NCBI RefSeq assembly: GCF_003672135.1
Contig: NC_039514.1
Span: 8,297,787 to 8,361,786, forward strand
Direction of reading: 5' to 3'
Source of the DNA: Ooceraea biroi
Lineage: Eukaryota > Arthropoda > Insecta > Hymenoptera > Formicidae
DNA length: 64,000 nucleotides
In this document: positions 1 through 13,269 of the stretch, in pieces
How positions within the stretch are numbered: position 1 is the first letter of the stretch
How the letters are laid out: the number at the start of each line of letters is the position of its first letter
Notes under the pieces: model-generated
What the model saw: the letters and a program-made list of their open reading frames with translations, nothing else
What the model was told of the DNA's origin: nothing
Databases searched by the model: none
Position numbers and translations under genes: made by a program

Positions 1-3000
1 TACGATGTCGCGAATATACGAGCATATATGTATGTATTCTGTTGTCTGCATGATGTATGTGCGTATGATTGATTCTGACGCGGGAGCAGAAACGACTGAA
101 TATATTAAACATACGAAAATGCTTAGCGATCAGTTATTGATGGAACATCAGGCAAGAAAGGAATTGGGGAATATTCGAGTTTCAAGATATGCCATGTAAC
201 ATTTTCTCGCAAGAGTGTTGAATATTAAATAAAGCAGGTATAAAATTATGAAAGTGTAGCTTTGAATATATATTAGGATAGTATAAAAACGATTACTCTC
301 ATTCGCAAAATCGGATATAGAAATTAAAATATTACTGAGATGAGACAAATCCACCCGAGAGAGAGACGAATCTATTCGTGACTAAATCTGAAAATATTAT
401 AATATCTGAGACTTTCTTAGACGCGATCAAATTCTAATATTTATAGTTTCAAGTATATATAAATACATGAAAATAATGTAAAGAGCGAATAAATAATAAA
501 TTTCGATTTCTTTCTCCTTATAATACTTCGATATTCGTATAATACTTTGATATAATAATAATTTTTATAATAATAACATTGCAATTGATAGCACATATTT
601 ATATCGCGATAACAACATTATATAAATAATTCTCAGCTGCCGACTAATGTAATAAATTAATTAGTCGGTCCGCGACACGGACGAGCAAAAGATAAAAGCC
701 TTCTTCACAAGTTTAATGGGCAATGACGCGCGATAAGATTATCGGAATAATGTAACGTGAAATTGCATTAAATTTAACTCGATATTCCTTGTGCTGAAAA
801 ATGCTTGAATCATATCGGTGAATCGTGCAACGCTAATGCCCCTTTTTCCCATCCTCGCTGGAAACTCGGCGCAAGGAAATATTTCACGGCTGACGCGAAA
901 GTATTGGTCGGCGGGACTTAATTTTATTAGCAATCTAGAATACGCTGCGCCGGCAAAAACGCTCACGCAGCCGCGGAAATCGGTGAGCATGAATCTGCAT
1001 TAACTAAACGCCAAAGCTGATTTAATTTTAGTTATGGGAGCAAAATAATTGTTTCGTTGGCACAGAGATGAAATTTGCGATAAGTAACTGCTTCGGAAAC
1101 GCGAAAAGAGATAGTAACTGTGTTTTGCAATTCTAAAATTTAATCTTACCACCGCGTACAATTATTATTATATAATCATTATTAACGTTGACGGAGAAGA
1201 TTACGAGACATCGAGGGAGAACTTCTAGTTTAAGAATTTCAGTCTGTTTATCCAAAGTATATTATTGCAAGTTTCCAATGCTTGTCTAGAAACAAGATTT
1301 TGGAGACTGTATGAGTGCAATACTGCAATCGAAAAGTTTTTACAAGTTGCATAAAATATCATTTGCTTCATATCAAAGCAAAAGTCTCTCGAAAGACGCT
1401 GAAGAAGGATCTTTTCACGAGATTTCCCTCTTTTAATCATCCACAGCGGCAGCAAAAATAGTCGAAAATACAGATTATTATTGGCAAATAGAAAGCAGAC
1501 CGCGCCGCAGCAAACGTAATAAAAATAATCCATTTACTGTACTAGCATGGTCAACTGTATCGGTAAATATGGCAATATGAAATATTTGGTATCGCTCTGT
1601 TTGCAGACTTATATAATGGTTTATACTGTTTGTTGTACCATATGCGGAAACGATATCCGAATGTTTGCGAATAAAATTCGTTAATTAGACTAGGAACTAG
1701 CTAATTAATGGTTCGATGTATCGTGAAACAGCAGCCATGGTGCATAACGCGCGATCGCCCTGATAAAATAAATAACGTCTTCGACGTTATATGATTTTCG
1801 TATGATCCCCGAGATTTTTCTGAAGCGGAGTCTTCGTAAAATCTCGCACGAAAACGTTCCATATACGGAGCCCAAAGCCAACTTGGTTGCTCCTCCGAGT
1901 TCTTCACGCCCGAAGAAGATGGATCCGATATCATCCTCGGGCAATCACGCCTCGGCACGAAATCTGCAGCGGCCTTATCGAGGCACCAATATCTAACGCC
2001 GAAGCCAAAGAATCACGATATTCGGATAGTCGAATCGATCACGGGCCAGCAATCGGAAACAATCTGATAAAAGAGGAAACCGCAAAGCTGAATCGCGTAT
2101 ACAATTTTTCGGCACGAGTGCCAAATTTCCAGAGTGACGCCAAGATGCGCTCTAATACGCACCTATGATAATCGGGATGTAAATTTATGATTCACACGTA
2201 TCACGAGACACTACTTCAGCTTTTGCGTATTACGATAGCGCTCTGACGATGCGTGTCCGTGTAAGGATTTTTGTTCAGTTCTTCTTGACAGCGAAATAAT
2301 AAAACACGTTTCGTTGTACACATGTATAACACGATATCATGTGAAATCCGAAACGTTTTAGCTATTTTACCGCTTGTATCTTTTATCACGTTGTAACAGA
2401 TTTTAAAATGGCGCGTATTCGATTAATCCGCTTTACCCTAACCCATGGCATTCCTCTAAGCCGATCAATGAGGCGAGTTCAAAATCATACGCGAATATGG
2501 AATAGTTTAGCGAAGCCGCGGAACAACAATTTTTCCGAGAGAGAAACGAGGATACGAGTGTTGTCGTAGAAAAATATTTGCAGTTTCACGTTTCAAGAAT
2601 CCGGACCAGATTTTTGCAAAATAAAGCCGCTCTCGCAAATCCACCTTGCTGCTGTGATATCGTTGGAAAAGCGGTAATCAGCGCTACGAAGTACGGTAAA
2701 TCGCATTCATCTAAATGCAGCAAGTGGAGCAGATGTTACAATTTTTAGCCGCTTCTCTCTCTTTCTCTCTTTGTTATTTACGATACTTTTGTCGACAAGA
2801 AGAAAATTTCTGGTTCGCGCGATTTATCGGAACTCCGATAAATTTTTCAGAAAAATAGCCGGACAACCTAATTGGCTGGAAAACATAGGTTTGTTCGCAC
2901 GTTGGGCGCCTCTGACGTGCAAAACTGGACGAACAATGGGATGCCAATCCTCGTCCGTACGTGCAAACGCGTACGTTATTCCTCCAGCGTATCCCAGCAA

Positions 3001-3395
3001 CCCCTGTGGATTACACCTGCTGCAAAAAGTAACACGAAAGTAATTTGACGTCTCGCAACGTCGTTAATCCGACATGGACGATGACGAAGTGCGTCGCGTC
3101 TCTTGCGGGAGTTTAAGCGGCGCTTTAGGCGAATTTAGCGTTTCGAGAACTTCTCGAAACTTTAAATTCGATGTACCGTTAGTATCCGCCTGAGAAAATG
3201 TAATAATATGCAATAACGAACTTCACCCTCGACCAGCCGCCTGGCAGGAATCGTCGTCTACGGTATTACAAGGGTGATATAAATTTCCGCGAATACTTTC
3301 GGGCGGAATAAAAATTATCGAGGAAATCTATATATCCTATGATTACGTGCCAATGCACGATGATACAATGTAGCGCAACGTATCGCACAAAAGAG

Positions 3396-3432
3396 TTTTT
3401 ATTTATTATCCCGAACAGATAATAAATAAAAA
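3396..3432. repeat. 15-bp perfect hairpin, AT-rich
   Basis: Arms 3396-3410 and 3418-3432 are perfect reverse complements (TTTTTATTTATTATC and its partner) around the 7-nt loop CCGAACA. The stem is pure A/T except for the closing C-G. No function can be assigned. Confidence 0.7.
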
Positions 3433-6030
3433 AAAGTTGAAGCACTTTTTACACTTTGCAGCGTTACAAGGGGACATTATGAGAATAACGTAAAGAAATG
3501 TACACGAAGAACATAGGATTTATCATATGCGAAGCAACTAACGCGGAAACTGACGGGGTACTAATTCGATGTTTCATAGCAGCTCTAATCTGACGGAAGG
3601 AAGAGCCGTCGCGCCTTCCGGGAGTTAAGCGCCAGTTAGACGTACTTAACATCCGTGGGACTACTCGTCGAAACTTTAAACTCGATTTGAACCACGCTAG
3701 TCACCGCGAAATTTGTTCGCCGATCGTCTTTCGTCTAACTCGAGCTCCGCCGCGGCGTGATAACGATCGATTGCCGAGGTTTCTCATTTCCATGGCTTTC
3801 CCGGAAACATGAGTGTCTTCGTTTTTGCAAGAGCATGTAAGCGTGAATGTGCTTATTAGAAATTGCACCGTTACTCGTGCGAGAGATGAAGAATTTGCGC
3901 CGATAGAAAATACGATACGAGCGCACGTAATGCTCTTGATTGCACTTGGGGCGGCCTTTTGTTCCCTTTCCGATATTACCCCTGATCATCCATCCGACTA
4001 AATTTCGAACGATTAAGCGCCTGCGAGTGACGGACACAAATTGAGATCCATATTTAGAGGCGCATAACTCCCGCGAGATTAATCATCCGCGCATGGACGT
4101 GGAAACGCTGGAAAAGTGCGTGGGGAAAAGTAAATAGTCATAACGGGATACTTTGTACGAATTACGCGGTTTCTGACGTGAACTAATGGGACTGGCGAGC
4201 GCCGAACCATGCGGACCCTTCCGCCTCAACACCGGCGTACACCGGCCTCTTCTTTCTCGGTTTTAATCTCGTAGACCTGTAACGACGTCTCCGCAGAGAC
4301 ACAATGTTCATTACTACCGTAGAGAAAAATACTTTGAGACATAGTAGTCGGTATCGGGGCAATACTGCCAGAAAAATGTGTGAAAATACCTATTTCTTTC
4401 GGAAGCGAGGATCGTATGTCACTGTCGAATGTGATCTCGCGTGGAACTTGAAAGCGGACTCAGCCGACTTTTCGGAACGGAAAACTGATTCACGCGCGAA
4501 AAGTATCGCGACACGTTGATTACATTTGATTAATCATTTTCGTAACACATTTGTGCAAGTAATCAAATGTACATGTTACTAATTATTCACTTTGAAAATT
4601 GAGCCAGAGAATCTTACTGGGAGATAAATATTTTCGTTGATTACAGTCGTGCCAGTGACACGTGCTATTACAGTTTATACTAGCGATTAGCAAAGTAATT
4701 CCCGAAATTAATTATACCAGGCTGGAACCAGGGGGAATCGCGGTGCAGAGGGGAAGAGAGAAAAACATGGGGGAGAGCGGGGAAAAATTAATGACCTCGT
4801 AACGGTATAATCTGTGGTTTTTGCCACGCTGAAATTATAGGTCAGTTTTGTAATAAGGGTGGCGGTCAATTTAAGAAAACGCACTACGTCGAAAATGCCA
4901 CGCTTAGCATCTGCTAATGTTCAAGGATTACTTCCTAGCGGCCTATTCGAGTTATTTGTAGAAAGAAGGAAAAAAAAGGAAAAGAAAACTATTACCTCTA
5001 CGTGCAATTGGATGTAAACCGAAACGGAAGAAAATTTTCCTCTCTTTCTCTCTCAGCCTTTTAGGAACATAGTTTTGCTGGCCCCGTGAGAATTTGCGCC
5101 GATTGCGCTTGTGTAACCGGCGCAAACAACTCGCGGCTCATACTTGCTGATATTACTTCCCTAATTAATTACGTGGGAAAAGCAAAGTAGAAGTGGAGCA
5201 GAAAAAGACCAGTGACGGTTAAACGCGCGAGTGAACAGGAACAATGAATTGCCTCGTAACGCTGTGAAATGGAGTCAAAGCAGGCTCAACGTCAGATAAC
5301 GCGATTTATGATGAGTTTTAATAACATCACCGTGTAATTAATTTCATGATATTCTATACTGTGAGATATAAACTTTGCTGATCCCCGAATAAATCTTTTG
5401 TATAATACGTCTTACAGAAATGTAGAAGATATGCGAAGCGCCAACAAAATTCTTCTTACGGCGTTCGTTGAATTGACGGTTGGGTTTTCTGAAAGAAGCA
5501 CAACTTCCGTATACTCTTCTCGTAGAATGTACTTTGCGAAATACCATGGAAAACTAATGGATTTCGAACATTTCGAGAAATGGGGAGAGCGACTCTTTTG
5601 AAAATTTGATAAGCTAAAGCTGGGGCTCTGTAAAAAGGTCAATCTGCATGCACCTCCTTGCAGAAATAACATTCATGTTTACGGCAATTATAAATATTAA
5701 ATGGTACTTGAACATAACGATCCTTTGTCAGATATTTGCGACTTTGATGAGACCGACTTATACTACGTTGCATCGGATTTTAAATATCTCTCTGCATATT
5801 TATTCCATCTTTGTCGCCGCTTGTATCCCGGAAAGCGTATCCAACTTTTCGCGCATCTAATCTTCACGTAACAGTGTTATAAATACATGAGCACGAAACC
5901 GTGTTGGATGAAATAATGTATGCCATTGTTTAAGCGTGGAACGTATTATCCCCTTCCGTGAGTAAGTGTGTAAATATTTTAAATACAACTTGACCCATGC
6001 TTCCCAACGCCCGAGCGAGTGCTTTTCGTC

Positions 6031-6050
6031 CTCTCTCTCTCTCTCTCTCT
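6031..6050. repeat. (CT)10 microsatellite
   Basis: An uninterrupted CT dinucleotide run, visible directly. Confidence 0.9.
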
Positions 6051-9000
6051 CGCCCTTTTCCCCTGCCTGTTTACCTTCTATCCGAATTTCATTCTCGTAA
6101 TTAATCATGGTTAGAGATATCTATGCGCCGGAGATTCCTAAATTTCATGCACGTTGTTCCGTGGCATAATGAGAAAATGACCACGGAATATTCGAAATAA
6201 CTGGCGAAATTCCTTGTGGATCTTCGAGTGAGATTAATTGCTGTTATCACTGCTGCTCTAACATATTTTTGTTTAATTCAAGCCTGTGCATTCTAATGGG
6301 AGGATCTGATAAATAGTCGAATATCCTGCTCGCTTGAGCGAGCTTCTCCCTCCATAAAAGTGAATATTTATGCGCGCGCTCGACCGTTGTAAAGCAATCT
6401 TGATGACTTTTTTTTCACGTGCGTGTGTAAGTTTCGAATATCTTTGCTCAGTCGAGTTAGTTGACCCTCCCGACACTGAACCCGCCGCTTTATCTGAGCA
6501 TACCATGCACATCGAGGCATCGTAACACGAATTCTCTCGACGAGACACGAATTTCAACCGATGGCAATCGCGCTAATTACGCACGCAAAACTCGTGAAAC
6601 CGATGAGAATCTGAAAAGAAATGGACGTCACATGTCGAAATACCATTGTAGCCGTGTTGCCGTCATGATCCTTTATCTCGCGTTTTACTCTTATCGCACC
6701 ATTCTATTTTAATATACGTAGAATATTAATAATATAATGATATAATGAATAACTTTTGCTGATCTATTATATGAAACAACTATCATGTGCAATAAATTGG
6801 ACGGCATGATAGATTGAGTGGCTCTCCGTCTGAAGCAGAAACTTTAACATGAAATTTCAGAGAAAGAAGAGAGAATTTATAAAACATGGCTCCTTTTTTA
6901 ATGTATTTTGTATCTCCGCGCAATTGGACCTTTAATCCCGTGAGGTGGTGCCTAACAAAAAATTAATCGCGCGAGGGTTTGTAACCTGTCGTGAATAAAA
7001 TGTGAGGCGGAAAATGCGTGCGTACAAATAAATAAGATTCTATTTGCGACGCCATTTGCAGTACCAGAGCAGTGCTTTACGAAGAGGCACAATTCGTGAC
7101 GTTGACGAATGATACGAGAATGGGTATTCGCGCTCGTTGCTGTCTCTTACGTAGCACTTCCCTCGTGCTTTTCTAACATAAAATAAAGTCATGGAAGTGA
7201 CGACGCGACACCGGCAACTGATCCTTATTAATGTTTATAGCGCGAGAGATATGAACACACGTTTGCTTTTACACAAGTGCGTTTTCTTTTTTAAAAAAAA
7301 TGGACATAACGATCGTCGATTGCAATCTGAAACAATAATCTCCGCAAAATACTATGAAGAAAACTGTTAACGACCTCAGGTACCAAACGCGCGAGCGTAA
7401 CTGCAAGAAAAGATTATTACTACAAATCAATAATTTCTACGTTTCGCGTGCAAATTGAAAGACTCGCGTAATTGGGCATGAAAAATTTCGTGAAAAATGG
7501 TCGAATAAAATTAAAGGAATTACTTTAACTATTATTATGATATTCCGAAAGGAGGCGCAGGTCGTGACATTGACGAATAGAGCGGGAAAAGTGCTTCTGT
7601 GCCCTTCGTCCTTTCGCTTTCTCTCTCATTTCCTTTGGCAGCTCTCTCTCTCTCTGTTTCTCACCATTATGCTACATAATTTAGTACCAACGTGGTGGTA
7701 GTAGCTACACCACCATTGGCAGCGGCAGACCACTGCTACCCCACCGTCGAGTTTAACCGCCAAGAACCGCGGCCAGGACCGAGTTGGCGAAAGAGAGGAA
7801 ACTTGAGGGACGAACCTTTGATCCTGCAACCTTACCTTACCTTACAAGCTCGATTACTGTATTTGTATCACTGGGATATTGGAAAAAAGCTTTTTCTGTT
7901 CTATTTCATCCCCCATCTATCCCAAGATGCTACAATTGTAAGTTTACTTTCAGCCCCCCTGCTGCAACTGTTTCCAATCGAGTTCACCTTTGGTTTCCCA
8001 TGAAAATATCTTATTTCTTAATGTTAACGTGCTATCATGGCTATCGCATCCAAGCAAGCTCCGTCATCATTCTTGTAACGTGGCAATCGGTCGTAGCAAC
8101 GAGGTATTGATTGCATTGCATCCCCATCAACGACAATAAATTTTGCAGATTGCAGTAAATTGCAGTAAAATAATAAAGATACGGTGTACATTTATTTTTA
8201 GACCTCGCAAATAATTTAAAGCGCCGTGCCGTCCTTTAGGAAAAGGAAAATATTTATTCCCATTTTGTAGGGATGGGAAATTTATATCTTTCGCGTGTAC
8301 TACCACGTTTCTCAGTGATAAAACTAATCATGTGAAATGCCATAACAGCACACGATAAAAACATGAAAAACGACATTAACATTCAAGCATTTACTTCAGC
8401 AGCATACTGGACTTGGCATATACAGCAGATAAACGACTTTTCCTTCTTGAGGCAAAGGTACATAAAACGTTATCGCGCGGGAAAACTGCCAACATTAGAA
8501 GATTTAATTGTGCGAAAGCGAATTTACTCGGAAAAATTTACTGCCGAATCTTTAGATCTTTAATAAATTCCGTTTCCTATCTCACTTTTCATGTTTCTGC
8601 GCAAAAGAATACCGTGCACATTTTTCTGCTGTCGGAAGCAATATTTAGTTTATCTACGGATCCTGCAGGCTTGTTCACCTACGCTAATCGCTGAACATTG
8701 CGCGGCGCAACGACATGACTAAACGTGGAAAATATTGGCCGATTTTCAGCGGGAATATTTAGTGGTCCTTCGACCGCTTACCGAAGTTTCCTCGCAGTTT
8801 GGGGTTGTGGTACTGATACTTTATCGCGTAACAAATGGCAGTCCGATCGTACGTAAACATTTCAACCTCCCACGCCACAGAATTGATAGTGTTACAGAGT
8901 ATCGCGGTCGCAGCTGCGCTCTTCGCCTCTCGAAATACGGAATTAATAGAGCGGCACGTAGCGAAATATTCATCGAACCATACTAACTTGCTAAATTCTC

Positions 9001-12000
9001 ACTTCCTTTACATACATTGTGAAACTTTATTGATTTACGCGTATCGAAAGATTACTGAAGCTCTCTTTCTCCTTTCATTCTTCATTCTTCTCCAATAATT
9101 AGGTAATCTCTCGTAAGGGATTTAAGTAAACGTTATCGCAACTTTACGGTTTTAATCGCAGAGCGCAACGCAATTTACGTTACTTCTGTGGCTTCTATAG
9201 TCAGCTAAGTAGCTTTACGTGACTTTCTTACGCGACACCCGACGACTAAAATTCGAGAGTTCGAACTCGTTTGGATATACTAATTATATCAGAGTCACGG
9301 TATCTCGGTCATGTTCGCCCTTCGCTACCCCTAATGCTCGGCGGAAACCATTTTCCCCGGATATCGCCGCAGCGGCGCGACCAACGCGGAGAACGTTGAC
9401 CGAGCATCATCGACTGATCGCTCCTTCCCCTTTTCGTTCGTATTTCTGCATGATGGCGGCGACAACGGATAATGTAACGGTGCGAGAGTCCGCACCTACG
9501 CGTTCACGCGTGGGACCGAGAAACAAGAAGCGGCACCGAACCGATTTGCTCGATCGAATGTAAACAATGTTCAATCGATGTGGCTCGTCGCTTCCTAGCA
9601 TCATCGTCGTCGTCGTCGACGATTATACACCCCCTTCAACATGCATTTTTCTGCCTTTTTCGTGCAGCTCATCTGTAAAAATAGGATAAGTAAACAAAAA
9701 AAGAAAAACGACGTGGTCGAAAGCACGCTTGCCAAATAGTCGACGATTTGATGAGAGAAGAGTACGAAAAGTTCATCGTTTTTTGACCTGGCCTAAAGGA
9801 CGTTCCTTTCACGAATAAATAGTTGAATATTTCGTCCTCGTAAAATTGCGTGAGATTACAGTTACAGTTCGACGTCGAATTACTCGAATTCGATACGTGA
9901 TTATTTTACATTGAATTTCATCGACACGGTTTGGAAACGTACGAAAAGCTAAATTGCATGTTCTAAAATCCGGGCGGTCACGATCCACCAACGCTCGCAG
10001 CGAGCTCCCTCGAATGCACAGAATACTGCATAGTGCACAGAATAGCGCAAAAACAGTTGTCCAGACTAGGAAGGTAGTCGAGAGAAAGCTTTTGAAATGC
10101 ATTATTTAAAACCGCGATGCCCATATACGTCTGCTAACCGTTAAGTGCGTCTGTGCAACACGAGAGTTTCCGCGAAAAGTTCTTCAAGGCAGAACGTGGA
10201 AATGTGAGTAACGTTGATGGAGGGGAAAAAAGCATCGAGGAAGGGGGAAAGTGGAAAGAGAACAACGCGCGGCGAGGGGGGGGGAGAGGAGAAAACGAGA
10301 ATAAATGAGAGAGAGAGAAAGCGGAATATTGGACTTTTAGCACCGAGTGGTCCTCAAAAAAGAGGCAGAGCCATATACGCGATGCCCACTTGCCGCGATG
10401 AAACGTCAGAAGCCGAAACTGCAGCCTGCAACTCAGGGAGAAAAAGCGTGCGCGATGTACTCGTAACTACAGCGACGATAATGCCACTCCGCGAATGCAT
10501 CCAAAGAGAACTGACGAAGCGTCAGAATTTCAAAAGCCGCTTCTCACTGAAATACATTGCGGGGAATCGCGTTCCCGTTTCTTTATCCTCCCCTTTTTTT
10601 TTGTCCGTATGTGTGCAGTAACATTCTCCCTATCCGCCCGCCGTCCCATCGTACGATACGCCCTGCCACCTGCGTCGCGCTTTTTTTCAAAGTGAAAATG
10701 CACTTACACGCGTACGTATGCCATATTGCATGCTCGTCCGAGTGACGAAATGAATACGAGCCAGAGAGAAGGGCTACACCGGAAAGTGATATGCTGCTTT
10801 TATTCCGGTTCCGCTAAATCGGAACTGATACTTCCCACGCTTTCAATCTATTTTCCGAAAAAATTCGTAAAGAAACACGAACTTTCGCGAGCGAGAAAAG
10901 GGCCAAACGAGCTGGCTCGCACGAATGTAACGAGAAGCGAGATTTATTCGCGCCAAACAATGGCTTACTTTGAGTACACGATCGGCTAGAATTATCTTTT
11001 CGTCTCCTCCGCGTTGTTTCAGTCTCATCTATTCGCGGCAGCTCTCTTGAGCACGCAGCAACAGTTTTGTAGATAAAAATAACAACGGACGTATTCTCTC
11101 GCCCCTCACTTTTGCAGCGTTGCAACGGGTTTATTCGTTTCGGCGTGAGAATACTTCAAACATCCAAGGGAACTTAATTCTTCTCACCGGCGCGTATTCA
11201 GCTCCTCCCCTCCCTGAAGAAAAATCGTGAGAAAATGTTCGTTTTTCGGCGAAAACTTCACTAGATGCTAGCACAATGCGCTCGCGTTAACGTGTTGACT
11301 TATCAGCCATTTGAAGAAATAAATATTTGCTTAGACCAGAGATAACGATGAAATCAAATGAAAGCTTTAGAGAAAGCTCGCACGGTACAAAGATATTCTG
11401 TAAATGCATACAGAGAGCAACTTGGAAACAAGGAAACGTGACAAATGGACTTACAAGTATCCGATAATCAAACGAAAAAAATTCTTCCCTTTCCAAGGGA
11501 TCGCATTCGATGCATCGCGTGGAAGGGCGACAGAGTACGTCCGCACTAACGGGAGGTCGTGTTCAAGCAGCAAACATTTTAACACACGTACGTCGTCTTT
11601 TCTGTTTGGATCCAATCATCCACACTTCAATACCACCACCCTTTACGATAATCTTCTTGCTCATTTGCGAACTTAGATCGTGTATCTAATCAGACTACTC
11701 CTGAAATTCTCCGGTGATAGTATAAACGTTTCGTAGCCGCATCGTAACCGCAGGAGCAACGTTTCAAACGGTAGCATGAGACATAAAGGGCTAATTACAG
11801 CGATTAAGGTATTAAATCTGTACAGCTTGATCCAAATTGATTCAAATCTCGTTGAACTAAATCGAAATAAGGACTCGGAGATTAACGGCTTAAAAAATTC
11901 ACGATAAATGGATCGTCACTTTATGGGATATAGGTGCACGTGCACTTTTCAAAGCTCAAAGAAGACGATAGCGATTTTTCATGGATTGAAAATTTGATCC

Positions 12001-12794
12001 TCTCCCTCTCTCTCGCTATATCTCCTACGAGGATCTCCAGGGTCACCTATTAAAGTCGTAAATCGAAAACCTCGGGCGGCGAATAAAGCGACAGGGAAAT
12101 TATTTCGAGATCCCGAGTATAGCCGTACCGGCGTGCAAATTAATCATCGTTCTGCGGTAAACGTCTCGAAACTAAAGCGCAATATTTCAGAGGCGCTCTG
12201 TCGAAACCATAATTTGGAAGCGCGAGAGAGTTAAGCGGCGTATACGACGAGCCTCGGACTCTGAATTCGCAATTCGCTATTGCTCGCATCCGTAATTTGC
12301 ATCGGCCGATGTACGGAAGGAAAAGGAAGTCAGGTAAATCTACCGATTAGCGAACCCACCTCCTATCACCTTATCCTTGACATATATTATAGAGGTCACC
12401 CTCCTGAGTAACAAGTTTTAACCGTCGGTCGTTGTTTACTAAAAAGTTATTAACAAAAGAAGTTTAATGATTTTGCACGAATTTTCAGCTGTCTACGCGA
12501 ACCAAGAACATAATATTGACATATATTACAAAGGTCACCTTCCCGAATAACCCGCACTAGGTTTTAGTCGTCGATCGTTGTTTATGAATAAGTTATTAAC
12601 AAAAGAAATTTTGCAAATATAGTAGTTATTTTGAATATTGAAAGATATAAAAGACGAATATGTATATGAACGAAGGAAGGAAAGTCATTTAAAGCAGTGA
12701 ATCGTTAATATATAGAATAGTTTCTTTTAATATAAGTACAAAGTATTCTTCACTTTAACCAAAAGCATAAACAGTTAAATACAAAGTATTCTCT

Positions 12795-12840
12795 GCTTTA
12801 ACCTAACCTAAACTAACCTAATCTAACCTGGTTAGGTTAT
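12795..12840. repeat. Short degenerate CCTAA/TTAGG tract
   Basis: About eight imperfect copies of the insect telomere unit (TAACCTAACCTAAAC and so on), ending in an inverted GGTTAGGTTA, lie inside the MITE at 12333-13269. The tract is too short and imperfect to be a telomere. It may be an interstitial remnant or chance. Confidence 0.5.
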
Positions 12841-13088
12841 ATTTTCCGAAACTGGAGCCTCGGACAGCTCGTTTTCAGCCCGCTTCGCGGGAGGGCGGGG
12901 GCAGGGGCTTCGCCCCCCCCCCCGCCGGAATCCGTGCCGTGTACCAGGTGATCAAAATCTGTACGGTAAAATCTGTTACACTGGTTCTGGCGGGGGGCGG
13001 GGGCGAAGCCCCTGCCCCCCGCCCTCCCGCGAAGCGGGCTGAAACCGAGCGTATGTATCCGGGGCTCCAGTTTCGGAAAATATAACCT
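12834..13088. repeat. Nested GC-rich palindrome with G-quadruplex motifs
   Basis: Inverted arms run from GGTTATATTTTCCG at 12834 to the matching end at 13088 and contain a very GC-rich core in an AT-rich setting. The + strand at 12889-12907 carries four G-runs (GGGAGGGCGGGGGCAGGGG). The mirrored arm at 13009-13028 places the same motif on the - strand. It is probably a second element inserted in the surrounding MITE. Confidence 0.75.
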
Positions 13089-13269
13089 TTTGCTTGTTGT
13101 GGACGGCTGAAAATTCGTGCAAAATCATTAAACTTCTTTTGTTAATAACTTTTTAGTAAACAACGACCGATGGCTAAAACCTTTTGGAGGTCACTCAGGA
13201 GGGTGATCTCTATAATATATGTCAAGGACAAGGTGATAGGAGGTGGGTTCGCTAATCGGTAGATTTACC

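Larger units (their letters stand above)
1..12332. other. Gene-free stretch upstream of Ddr
   Basis: I find no recognisable exon, RNA gene or intact transposon here. Open frames are short (at most 135 codons), lack domain motifs and overlap one another on both strands. The stretch contains a 15-bp hairpin at 3396-3432, a diverged pair of similar segments at about 3098-3172 and 3607-3695, and small microsatellites: CT at 6031-6050 and 7639-7655, CGT at 9603-9619. It may be intergenic or a noncoding 5' part of Ddr. Confidence 0.6.
12333..13269. mobile_element. MITE with ~165-bp terminal inverted repeats and 7-8 bp target duplication
   Basis: Long inverted arms, about 12334-12494 and 13102-13269, begin GGTAAATCTACCGATTAG. 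They are flanked by GGAAGTCA (12325-12332) and GGAAGTCG (13270-13277), a near-perfect 8-bp duplication of the kind left by hAT or P-type transposases. A segment of the left arm (12377-12466) is repeated in tandem at about 12515-12610. The centre holds a CCTAA-rich tract and a nested GC-rich palindrome. No transposase is present, so the element is nonautonomous. Confidence 0.8.

Noticed and set aside
10214..10621. 135-codon Lys/Arg/Glu-rich frame
   Set aside because: It is a translation of purine-rich low-complexity DNA (GAGAGA and GGGGGG runs) without any conserved motif.
12795..12840. CCTAA tract as evidence of a chromosome end
   Set aside because: It is only ~45 bp, degenerate, inside a MITE and followed by 50 kb of other sequence. 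Not a telomere.
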